Source: Maribacter sedimenticola (lineage in GTDB: Bacteria; Bacteroidota; Bacteroidia; Flavobacteriales; Flavobacteriaceae). Taken from it: a stretch of DNA of 64,000 nt. A program made the translations under genes and the position numbers. The notes below the pieces were generated by a model, which did no database searches, was not told where the DNA came from, and was given only the letters and a program-made list of their open reading frames with translations. This document shows positions 46,026 to 55,200 of the stretch, piece after piece; the stretch's first letter is position 1, and the number at the start of each line of letters is the position of its first letter. The stretch spans positions 39,178 to 103,177 of the forward strand of contig NZ_FZNV01000010.1 of the NCBI RefSeq assembly GCF_900188415.1, in the 5' to 3' direction.

Positions 46026-46442
46026 ATGAGGCTACATCACCTTTTACTAATATTATCTGCACTCTTTCATATCCATATGATAAACGCACAAACAATCAAG
46101 GATTTTCAATGGAAGAATAGAATACTAATTTTAAGTAGTAACGCAGCCAATACCAGTTCAGTAGACCAAGCCATACAAAAAATCAATGGGGCACAGCAGA
46201 ACGTTCAGGAAAGGGACCTCATGGTCCTTATTCTCAACAAAGACAAATTTTATACTTTAGAAAATGAATTGGTAGACCTTAAACCGGTTGCCTCTCTCAA
46301 TACTTTAAATGATGGCTATATCTTAATTGGTAAGGATGGTGGCATTAAAGCACAGGAACCATATCCTTTGGACCTTAAAAAATTATTTGACCTCATTGAT
46401 AGTATGCCCATGAGAAAGTCTGAAATAAAATCAAAATACTGA
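46026..46442 (+). CDS. DUF4174 domain secreted protein
   Basis: 138 residues from the ATG at 46026 (MRLHHLLLILSALFHIHMINAQ, signal peptide); an upstream in-frame start at 45969 would read through the terminator and is rejected. The rest matches the DUF4174 pattern: WKNRILILSS at the start of the thioredoxin-like fold, ERDLMVLILNK, and the C-terminal YILIGKDGGIKAQEPYPLDLKKLFDLIDSMPMR. There is no redox CxxC pair. It ends exactly where the convergent kmo gene begins, with no gap. Confidence 0.8.
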   Translation: MRLHHLLLILSALFHIHMINAQTIKDFQWKNRILILSSNAANTSSVDQAIQKINGAQQNVQERDLMVLILNKDKFYTLENELVDLKPVASLNTLNDGYILIGKDGGIKAQEPYPLDLKKLFDLIDSMPMRKSEIKSKY

Positions 46443-47786
46443 TTAGCCCAATAGTTCCAATATTTTTTCCTCTACTTCCCTACTATCCCATTTTTTATCC
46501 AAATCGGGCATTTTCATCACCTCTTTCATAATGGCCTCTTGCGCATCTCCTTCTGCCAATGCTTCTGCATAAGGTCTTAGGGAAAAGGTAACTCTACTAT
46601 ATGCGGGCACCCATTTATCCGGATATTTGGAGGCAAAGTGTTTTTCAATTTTCTTTTGTAGCAAAAAATTGGCATCCGCGGTCTTACTGCTCATTTCCAC
46701 AAAATTTCGATAACTTAATTCTGCAATGGCGTCCGCATTAGGTTTTCTCCTTTCTTGATAGGTCTGAAAAATTTTTTCCCAATCATTGCCCAGTTCTTGT
46801 ATTATCTGGTCGAGCACATAAATATCCTCAAAACCGGCGTTCATTCCCTGACCATAAAAAGGAACAACTGCATGTGCAGAATCTCCCACTAGCGCTACTT
46901 TGTTCCAATAGGTCCATGGGTAACATTTCATGGTAACCATGGCACTGGTAGGGTTTTTAAAAAAATCTTCCGTTAAGTTTTCTATTTCATTTTTTACATT
47001 GGGAAAATAGGTCGTAAAGAACAAGACCGCGTCTTGCTTGGTCTTAATACTTTCAAAGGATACATCCCCTTCAAACGGCATGAACAACGTACACGTAAAG
47101 CTACCATCTAAATTGGGCATGGCTATGAACATAAATTTGCCCCGTGGCCAGATATGAAATGAATTTTTGTCCAACTTATGTGTACCGTCACTATTGGCAG
47201 GTATGGTTAGCTCCTTATATCCTACGTCAATAAAATCCTGGGAATAATCAAACCTACTGCGGCGCTGCATTTTGTGGCGCACCCTAGAAAAGGCACCGTC
47301 ACAGCCAAATACCAAATCATATTCGTATTCTTTCCATTCTCCTTTTTCACTCTCACCCGTAAATATTTTGGCCTCTGGTAAGTCTATATCCCATACCTTT
47401 TCCTCAAAACGAAAATCTACACCATTTTTTTCCGCAAGGTCTATCATCTTCCTGTTCAGTACCCCCCTTGATATGGACCATATAGCTTCACCGTCCTTTC
47501 CATATTTTTGATAATACTCTGGTTTACCTATAACATGCATGGCACGCTTGTCCAATGGAATGGCAATGGTCTTAATCTCCTCTTCCAGGCCCACGGCTTT
47601 TAAGGCATTCCACCCCCTATTGCTCATGGCCAAGTTGATCGACCTTCCTGAAAATTCTATATTTCTAATATCGGGCCTTCTATCGAACACCGTTATGCGG
47701 TGCCCGTATCTTTTTAAATAAATTGCCAGTAATGAACCTACTAGTCCGGAGCCTATAATGGCTATATTTTTTCTTTCTTGGGTCAT
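46443..47786 (-). CDS. kmo: kynurenine 3-monooxygenase
   Basis: An FAD-dependent monooxygenase that hydroxylates kynurenine in the tryptophan-to-quinolinate (NAD) pathway. 447 residues: the FAD GxGxxG motif IIGSGLVGSLLAIYL near residue 12, RRPDIRNIEFSGRSINLAMSNRG (with the conserved R-S-I-N-L-A-L/M-S-x-R-G), VFGCDGAFSRVRHKMQ, and LVGDSAHAVVPFYGQGMNAGFEDI (the FAD-Asp). The C-terminal membrane helix of eukaryotic enzymes is absent. No kynurenine-pathway neighbour (kynU, HAAO, nadC) is visible, so it works from an isolated locus. Its stop meets the DUF4174 stop end to end. Confidence 0.95.
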   Translation of the reverse strand: MTQERKNIAIIGSGLVGSLLAIYLKRYGHRITVFDRRPDIRNIEFSGRSINLAMSNRGWNALKAVGLEEEIKTIAIPLDKRAMHVIGKPEYYQKYGKDGEAIWSISRGVLNRKMIDLAEKNGVDFRFEEKVWDIDLPEAKIFTGESEKGEWKEYEYDLVFGCDGAFSRVRHKMQRRSRFDYSQDFIDVGYKELTIPANSDGTHKLDKNSFHIWPRGKFMFIAMPNLDGSFTCTLFMPFEGDVSFESIKTKQDAVLFFTTYFPNVKNEIENLTEDFFKNPTSAMVTMKCYPWTYWNKVALVGDSAHAVVPFYGQGMNAGFEDIYVLDQIIQELGNDWEKIFQTYQERRKPNADAIAELSYRNFVEMSSKTADANFLLQKKIEKHFASKYPDKWVPAYSRVTFSLRPYAEALAEGDAQEAIMKEVMKMPDLDKKWDSREVEEKILELLG

Positions 47787-47938
47787 GCTTGAGGCTTTAT
47801 GCCATCATTAAGTGAATGTTAAATGTAGCAAATAATGAACTATTTATAGCATTCATTATACAAACTAAACAAATCAATTTGGAATTCTTACGATTATAAT
47901 GTTTAACTTTATTTAAAATTAATTAAACAATTTTTATT

Positions 47939-48574
47939 TTGAAATATTTCAATATTGAAGCGTTGCAAAAACTTCCCAGCAGGCACAGGGCCCATCTCAT
48001 CAATACCTGTACCGGATATAAATCTGCCAATCTAATTGGGTCAAAGGATAAAAATGGTATCAGTAATTTAGCGGTCTTCAATTCCGTAGTACATATTGGT
48101 AGTAACCCTCCAATGCTAGGTTTTATTCTTAGACCATTGACCGTAAGGAGAGATACTTACCATAATTTTAAGGAAACCGGTTTTTTTACGGTCAATCAAA
48201 TAACTAGTTCAATTATCAAAGCGGCCCACCATACATCCGCCAGTTATAATCCAGATATTTCAGAATTTTCCAAAACCGGTTTAACCGAAATGTATTTGGA
48301 TGATTTTTTTGCCCCGTACGTAGCGCAAAGTAATATAAAGATAGGTTGTAGCTATATAAACGAGTATACGATTAAGGAAAATGGATGCCTATTGATTATT
48401 GGAGCTATTGAACACTTGTACCTACCGGAAAATATTATTCAAGACGATGGCTGGTTACACTTAGAGAAAGCGGATACGGCTGCTATTATTGGGCTAGATG
48501 GTTATGCATTGCCTAAACTGTTAAACAGGTTCAATTATCAACAACCAGATGAACTCATCAAAACCATCTTATAA
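47939..48574 (+). CDS. flavin reductase-like domain protein
   Basis: 211 residues of the flavin reductase (FMN-binding split barrel) family: [42 protein letters not shown] and FFTVNQIT are the FMN-binding strands. The TTG start is the only candidate before the conserved part; the nearest upstream in-frame stop is 15 bases before it. It begins the photoreactivation operon, overlapping the DUF2256 gene by one base, which suggests it supplies reduced flavin to, or acts with, the photolyases. This role is inference from context. Confidence 0.88.
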   Translation: MKYFNIEALQKLPSRHRAHLINTCTGYKSANLIGSKDKNGISNLAVFNSVVHIGSNPPMLGFILRPLTVRRDTYHNFKETGFFTVNQITSSIIKAAHHTSASYNPDISEFSKTGLTEMYLDDFFAPYVAQSNIKIGCSYINEYTIKENGCLLIIGAIEHLYLPENIIQDDGWLHLEKADTAAIIGLDGYALPKLLNRFNYQQPDELIKTIL

Positions 48575-48711
48575 TGGCCCATAAGAAACAATTTTTACCA
48601 ACCAAAATCTGTGCGGTATGCAAAAGACCATTTACGTGGCGCAAAAAATGGGAAAGCAATTGGGAAGAGGTAAAATATTGTAGCGAAAAATGTAGAAGAA
48701 ATAAAGCTTAA
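48574..48711 (+). CDS. DUF2256 domain protein, 45 aa
   Basis: A tiny Cys-rich protein, [20 protein letters not shown] onwards, with [19 protein letters not shown] in the second half. The two pairs C-x2-C (residues 13 and 16) and C-x3-C (36 and 40) are the four ligands of a treble-clef-like zinc site. This is the usual DUF2256 pattern, known to occur beside or fused to cryptochrome/photolyase genes. It overlaps the flavin-reductase stop by one base and is followed after 14 bases by the cryptochrome-DASH gene. The function is not known; a partner or stabiliser of the photolyase is plausible. Confidence 0.88.
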   Translation: MAHKKQFLPTKICAVCKRPFTWRKKWESNWEEVKYCSEKCRRNKA

Positions 48712-48725
48712 CCAAAAACTATATC

Positions 48726-50018
48726 ATGAACAATATCATTTGGTTTAGAAATGATTTAAGAATAGAGGACAATATTTCATTGGTTCATGCCATGAAAGGC
48801 AAAAAGGTTATAGCCTACTATTGTTTTGAATCACTTTTTTTTAAAGAGGATATATATGGATTTAAAAGAACTGAAAAATTTAGGGCCAAATTTTTAATAG
48901 AGACCTTAAAAAATTTAAAAGAGCAGTTAAAACAACTCCATATACCCTTATTTGTATATCAAGGAGAATCAGCTACCCATCTTACGCAATTGATAAATTT
49001 ACATCAAATAGATAATGTGTATTTACAGAAAGAATGGACAAGAGACGAGCAGGATATAGTTAATATGGTTAAGAATAAGGCAAGGTCTACCACGTTCATT
49101 GAAACCTTTGATCAATTTTTATTTCATCCAGAGGATATACCCTATTCATCCTATGACTCCATACCTGAAATTTTTACGAGTTTTAGAAAAAAATGTGAGC
49201 TTACCGTAAAGGTAAGGCCCATAGCCAAGATCACTCATACATTACCTTTGGATAATCTTATTGAAACCCATACGCATATACCTACCATAACGGAATTAGG
49301 ATTTAATGAGTTCACCGTGGATAAACGTACGGCCTTTCCCTTTAAAGGAGGCACTTCTGAAGCCAAAGAAAGAATTGACCACTATTTTTGGAAAACCAGA
49401 AAACTGGCATATTATAAAAAGACCAGAAACGGACTTGTTGGCACTGATTATAGTTCTAAACTATCCCCGTGGTTGGCCAATGGCAGTATCTCACCTAGAA
49501 TGATCTTTTGGGAAGTCAAGCATTTTGAGAAAGAAATTACCAAGAACCAAGATACCTATTGGCTCATATTTGAACTTATTTGGCGTGATTATTTTAAATA
49601 TATATCCTTAAAACATCAAAATACTATTTTTCTGCAACAGGGTATCCTCCAAAAAAAATATGATTGGAAAAACACCAAGAGCATAAAAACCGATTGGATA
49701 AACGGTATGACCAATGAACCTTTTGTAAATGCCAATATGAAAGAATTGGCTATGACCGGATGGATGAGCAATAGAGGAAGGCAAAATGTAGCAAGTTTTT
49801 GGTCAAAGGAAAAAGAACAGGATTGGCGTATAGGAGCTGCCTATTTTGAAAGTATGCTAATTGATTATGATGTGCACAGCAATTATGGAAATTGGATGTA
49901 TGCCAGTGGAGTGGGCAATGACCCAAGGGACAGAAAGTTTAATATAAAAATTCAAGCTGAGCGCTATGATGGTAATGGCAAGTACCAACGTCTATGGTTG
50001 CAGGATACCTTGTTTTAA
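48726..50018 (+). CDS. cryptochrome DASH family photolyase
   Basis: A 430-residue flavoprotein that repairs cyclobutane dimers in single-stranded DNA or acts as a blue-light receptor. It has the N-terminal antenna domain (NNIIWFRNDLRIEDN), and the FAD domain with TRNGLVGTDYSSKLSPWLANGSISPR, ELIWRDYFKYIS and, near the C-terminus, MSNRGRQNVASFW and the DASH-type signature VGNDPRDRKFNIKIQAERYD. It lies in the same run as the flavin reductase-like, DUF2256 and iron-sulfur photolyase genes (gap 41 bases to the next). Confidence 0.93.
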   Translation: MNNIIWFRNDLRIEDNISLVHAMKGKKVIAYYCFESLFFKEDIYGFKRTEKFRAKFLIETLKNLKEQLKQLHIPLFVYQGESATHLTQLINLHQIDNVYLQKEWTRDEQDIVNMVKNKARSTTFIETFDQFLFHPEDIPYSSYDSIPEIFTSFRKKCELTVKVRPIAKITHTLPLDNLIETHTHIPTITELGFNEFTVDKRTAFPFKGGTSEAKERIDHYFWKTRKLAYYKKTRNGLVGTDYSSKLSPWLANGSISPRMIFWEVKHFEKEITKNQDTYWLIFELIWRDYFKYISLKHQNTIFLQQGILQKKYDWKNTKSIKTDWINGMTNEPFVNANMKELAMTGWMSNRGRQNVASFWSKEKEQDWRIGAAYFESMLIDYDVHSNYGNWMYASGVGNDPRDRKFNIKIQAERYDGNGKYQRLWLQDTLF

Positions 50019-50059
50019 CTGCAGTACCCCCACAAATAAGATAATTTAAAACACAGAAA

Positions 50060-51592
50060 ATGAAGACCTTACGCTTAATTCTTGGAGATCAATTAAACCA
50101 AAACCACTCATGGTTCAACACCGTTGATGAAAATGTTATTTATATCATGTCGGAAATGAGGCAGGAAACGGATTATGTAAAACACCATATCCAAAAAGTA
50201 GTGGCTTTTTTTATGGCCATGCGCGACTTTAAGGAACAGCTCTCGTCCAAAGGGCATCACTTTATCTATTACACCGTTACCAACCCAGAAAACCCACAAC
50301 AACTTAAGCAACTGATAGAACAGGCCATTGAGAAAAACCAAATAAATAGGTTTGAGTACCTATTACCTGATGAATATAGGTTGGACCAACAATTAAAGGA
50401 AATTTGTGCAGACCTGACAATAGATAGCGCATTTTTTGATACGGAACATTTTTATACCACTCGTTCACAGTTAAAGGACTTTTTTAAGGGAAAAAAACAA
50501 TTAATCATGGAGAGTTTTTACAGAATGATGCGTAAAAAACATAACATCATGATGGTAAATGATCAACCGGAAGGTGGTAAATGGAACTTTGACCACTCCA
50601 ATCGTAAAAAATGGAAAGGTCAGCCAACCATACCCCATGAAAGGGGCTTTAGGAAAAACGTAACGGAAATTTTAAAAGAATTGGAAGAGGCCAATGTAGT
50701 AACGTTTGGATCAATTGACCCTGAGCAATTTAGCTGGCCCGTTACCAGAGCGGACTGTCTTTCCGTACTAAACTATTTCTGCAATGAACTTTTAGTACAT
50801 TTTGGTGACTACCAAGATGCTATGCATGAAGATCAGAAATTTTTGTTCCATTCGCGCATATCGTTTGCCATGAACGCGAAAATACTATCCCCAAAAGAGG
50901 TCGTAGATAAAGTTTTGGACCACTATTATAGCCATAAAGAAGATATACACATTTCGCAAGTAGAAGGCTTTATACGGCAAATAGTGGGATGGCGTGAATA
51001 CATGAGAGGTATTTATTGGAAAGAAATGCCAGATTACAAAAACATGAACAAATTGGAAAACACCAATAAACTGCCAGATTTTTATTGGACCGGAAATACC
51101 AAAATGAACTGTTTAAAACACGCTATTGGCCAAAGTTTGGATACTGCCTATGCCCACCATATTCAACGACTTATGATTATTGGCAACTTTTCCCTGTTAA
51201 CACAAATGCACCCAGATGAGGTGGACAAATGGTACCTGGGCGTATATATAGATGCCATAGAATGGGTAGAAATCACTAATACCAGAGGCATGAGCCAGTT
51301 TGCAGATGGCGGTATAGTGGCTACAAAACCATATGTAAGCAGTGCTAATTATATACATAAAATGAGTAATTATTGTGGTAATTGCCAGTATAGCCATACT
51401 AAAAAAATTGGTGAAAGCGCATGCCCTTTCAATGCTTTATACTGGAACTTTTTAGCAGAAAAGAAAAGTCATTTTAAGGACAATCAACGTATGGCCATGA
51501 TGATGTCCTTATTGGAAAAAATGGATGGAGAAAAATTAGCGGAACTGCAAAAAAGAGCGCATCTAATAATTCAAGATCCAGATGCTTTTTAA
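50060..51592 (+). CDS. iron-sulfur bacterial cryptochrome/photolyase (FeS-BCP, PhrB-like)
   Basis: 510 residues of the (6-4) photolyase class with a 4Fe-4S cluster. The N-terminal Rossmann part starts LRLILGDQLNQNHSWF; the FAD part contains HSRISFAMNAKILSPKEV and the GFIRQIVGWREYMRG segment. Four Cys are at residues 351, 439, 442 and 455 (NCLKHAIG, YCGNCQYSHTKKIG, ESACPF). Their positions agree within one residue with those I recall for Agrobacterium PhrB (350, 438, 441, 454). It probably repairs (6-4) photoproducts, complementing the DASH enzyme. It ends the operon; no terminator is clear before the AT-rich region. Confidence 0.95.
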   Translation: MKTLRLILGDQLNQNHSWFNTVDENVIYIMSEMRQETDYVKHHIQKVVAFFMAMRDFKEQLSSKGHHFIYYTVTNPENPQQLKQLIEQAIEKNQINRFEYLLPDEYRLDQQLKEICADLTIDSAFFDTEHFYTTRSQLKDFFKGKKQLIMESFYRMMRKKHNIMMVNDQPEGGKWNFDHSNRKKWKGQPTIPHERGFRKNVTEILKELEEANVVTFGSIDPEQFSWPVTRADCLSVLNYFCNELLVHFGDYQDAMHEDQKFLFHSRISFAMNAKILSPKEVVDKVLDHYYSHKEDIHISQVEGFIRQIVGWREYMRGIYWKEMPDYKNMNKLENTNKLPDFYWTGNTKMNCLKHAIGQSLDTAYAHHIQRLMIIGNFSLLTQMHPDEVDKWYLGVYIDAIEWVEITNTRGMSQFADGGIVATKPYVSSANYIHKMSNYCGNCQYSHTKKIGESACPFNALYWNFLAEKKSHFKDNQRMAMMMSLLEKMDGEKLAELQKRAHLIIQDPDAF

Positions 51593-52286
51593 TTTCAATA
51601 CCAACTATAAAAAACACTAAAATTCATTCCTTTTTTAAATTGAATATTCCCGTTAAAAACCCAAAAAACTATAATTTTCAAAAATCTGACGAAAACAAGA
51701 ATTATTTAGAAGGATAAACCATCCCATTTCTTAAATTCCTACGAATTTTATAGTGTAACGTTTTTGAGATTTTATTAAAAAAAAACGCTGTTACCCCCTA
51801 ATAGTGTGATTACTATCGATTAACGACATTAAGTTATCGGCAAAGCAATTTTAACACTTTTCACCACACTCTTACAACAAATCCATTGTTTAAAAATTAA
51901 CAAAAACCGTGATAATTTAATTTTTGATGTTTTTCTATTATTTATATTTAACTAATTGATTTTCAATATTTTATATTAAAAAAAATAATAAATGTTAAAA
52001 TTTTGAAATTTATTTGAAAGAAAATTACTGCAAACAAAAAACCACAACTTTTACTTGCTACACAACAACAATTTAATTTTAAATTTTTATCAGCGTTAAT
52101 TTGTCATTGTCCGTTTACTGGTAGATTTCTAGCCGTGGACGTACAGTTTTGAACGACGAAACTAGAAAGTTCAGTATTAAGGAATATTCTATTTCAACAA
52201 CGTTCAAAGTTTGACATAAAAACAATTTGACCAGTTGCCGTACATAACTTTAAAAAGTCTGTACTGCCAAAAGTTAAATTTAAGAA
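51593..52286. other. AT-rich intergenic region, no gene seen
   Basis: 694 bases with no convincing frame on either strand. The first 440 bases are extremely AT-rich with homopolymer runs of A and T, possibly including AT-rich promoter (UP-like) or nucleoid-binding sites. The last 190 bases are less AT-rich and contain the inverted repeat TTTCTAG / CTAGAAA (52126-52168, 29-base loop), a TAACTTTA (52245-52252, one mismatch to the -7 consensus) and TTTG (52226-52229). These are likely regulatory for the giant gene that follows; none is firmly assigned. Confidence 0.6.
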
Positions 52287-55200
52287 ATGATAGTTTCTGA
52301 TAATCGACCTATGACCAAAAATTTTATTGCAGCATTAACCTGCGTTCTATTCTGCTTGACCAGCACATTTTTATCGGCCCAATGTGAAAATAGTAATGGT
52401 GGTTTTGAAAACGGCACCACCAATTATGTTTTTGGACCCGGGTCAGCCTTAGAAAGTAATCCTTCGCATATATTGAACGGCAGTGCCGCAGCATCCTTGC
52501 CTGCTTCAGGCGGAGTAATTACAACCGTTGGCTATTTGATCAGTGAAGGAGAGACCCTTAACTTTAGTTTGTTCAACAAAGTTTCCGGTACAACAGGTTC
52601 TGTTGAAGTATCCGTAAGCTTTTATAATGGTGGCGGAAACTTAAGAGGAGTTGAAAATTTAAGTATTCCCATAAACGGAAACGAAAACTATAAACAAAAT
52701 AATTTTACGGCAACTGCGCCTAATGGTACGTCGTATTTTGAAATTGAAATATTGAACAACACTAACGATATCGTATATATCGATGACGTTTGTTTTGGAT
52801 ATCAGAGAGAAATTTGTGGTAATGGCATTGATGATGATGGTGATGGTAATGTAGACGAATATTGTTATAGTATATCAGATGCCAGCGTATCTGAAGGTGG
52901 GGTAATGACCTTTACTCTTTCTACTACAACGGCAGAATTATTGACAAGCCGCACATTTGATCTTACTTATGTAAATCTTACGACTACAGATGCTGACTAC
53001 ACGGGACCATCCCAAGTGACTATAAACCCTTTTACAACTTCAAGAACGTTTCAGGTAACTGCGGTAAACGATGATTGGGTAGAAGCAACGGAACAACAGT
53101 TCGCAATTTATTTTACAAGAAGTACCGGTGAGGTCAATTATGAAAAACGCCAAGGAATAGGAACCATAACCGATACCGATGTGGCCTATGTCACAGGTGG
53201 CAATTATGATGTTACCGAAGGAGGAACAATTAGCTACGGACTTACTTTGTCCACAGGAACAAATTCAGGCGGTCAACAATATGTAGGCATAGAAGATGCT
53301 TATACGGTAGATTTCCAAGTTTTGGAATATACGGGTTCCGTTAGTCCGGCCAGTAATGGCACGGATTTTAATGCGTTTACCACAACGGCGACTTTTCCTG
53401 CGGGATCGATTGCAGGTTCCCAAATTTTTATAGATATCCCTACAACGGAGGATTCTTTGGTAGAACCATCTGAAGAATTTCATGGTATAAAATCACAAAA
53501 CCCAGCTGAGGCTACTAAATATGGCTCAGGACCTTCAAGAGTATCCATAAATACGGAAAATTCTTCCTTACGAATACATGACAATGATACTGCAACCATA
53601 AGCATTACGGATGCTACCGTTCTTGAAAATGCCGGAAATGCTACAATTACCTTTACTTTAAACGGTGATGTCCAAAATCCTTTTGACATTGATTATGCAA
53701 CAGCGGACAATACGGCCCTGGCTACCACGGATTATACCACAGATTCAGGAACAATAAACTTCACAGGTACAAATGCGGAAATGTATGCCATAAATTTTGA
53801 CATTACTGACGACTCCGTAACAGAACTTCAAGAGAACTTTGTCATTAATCCGGTTTACAACCCATCTACCGTTACTTTAACAAATTATGTACCGCAACAA
53901 ATAAACTTTGTTCCAAGTTCATCAACGATTACGATAAACGATGATGATCTGGATACGGACAATGATGGTATTAGGGATGCAGTGGACATTGACGATGACA
54001 ATGATGGTATTTTGGATACCAATGAAGCCATTGAGTGTATTGATGATGATTATCTGGCTTGGGAATTTAATTCACCTCCCGGTACCAGAACAGTGGACTA
54101 TGTCCAAAATCCAGCAATAACAAATTGGTTAATTTCCTCGGCTTCCGATATTGTTATCGGTAGCGGAATTACAGATGCTTCACCGGGAACGGAATTACAG
54201 ATTACAGATTTAAATGCGGCAAACTATACGGAAGCAATTGTCAATAATGACTACATAGAGGTAAGTTTTACGACCGCAAGTAATTTGACATATCCTGTTA
54301 TGGAACGAATGGGTGTCAACTGGTATCAAAATTCCGATGGAACAACAATTGGCAATGCCTATGATGCCGCCATTGCTATTTCAAAAGATAATTTTACTAC
54401 TTCTACCCTTTTGAACAGTGATGTAAACGTCCACTACCCAACCAATGGCGTATCCGAATTTTTTGATCTTACACAATCTGGTGTCCAATATAATCTGGAA
54501 GAAAATACAACCTATACGGTCCGTATATATGTTTACAACCAACAATCTGATGGTAATGTGGCTTATTCGGTTTTTGATGATTTAACCCTTAGGCTTTCAT
54601 CATGCTTGGAACGAGATACAGATGGGGACAATATTCCTGATCAGCTAGATAATGACAGTGACAATGATAATTGTGTAGACGCCGTTGAGGCAGGTCATAC
54701 GGATCCTGATGCAGATGGCTATTTAGGAAATTCACCTGTAACTGTCAATGCTCTTGGCCAAGTTACAGGACAAGGTGGCTATACTGGCGTAACCGGAAAT
54801 GAATTGTTGGCTACGGAGGCAACTGTGAACGTACCACCTTCCAATACCACCGTCAACGATGGTGGATCAACCACTTTTGAAATTGATGTAACCGCAATAA
54901 ACACAACTAGTTTCTCTTCCGGTACCCCGGTCTACTCCGGCCCCGGAAGCTCAGATTCCTCAAGTGAGCTTACGTACCAATGGCAAGAAAATGGCATAAA
55001 TCTTAGTAACGGTGGGGTATATAGTGGCGTCAATACAAATACATTGGCTATAAATAATGTTTCTGGATTAAGTGGCAACACCTATACGGTAATAGTAACA
55101 CATAATGATCATTTATGTACCAATATTCAACGATCGGCAACGCTGACTACTATAGATATTTGTGATCCCATAGCATCTGGATATACGGATACTGATGGTG

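Noticed and set aside
52126..52168. Inverted repeat TTTCTAG / CTAGAAA as a terminator or attenuator
   Set aside because: The seven-base stem with a 29-base loop is weak and has no T-run; kept only as a possible regulatory site.
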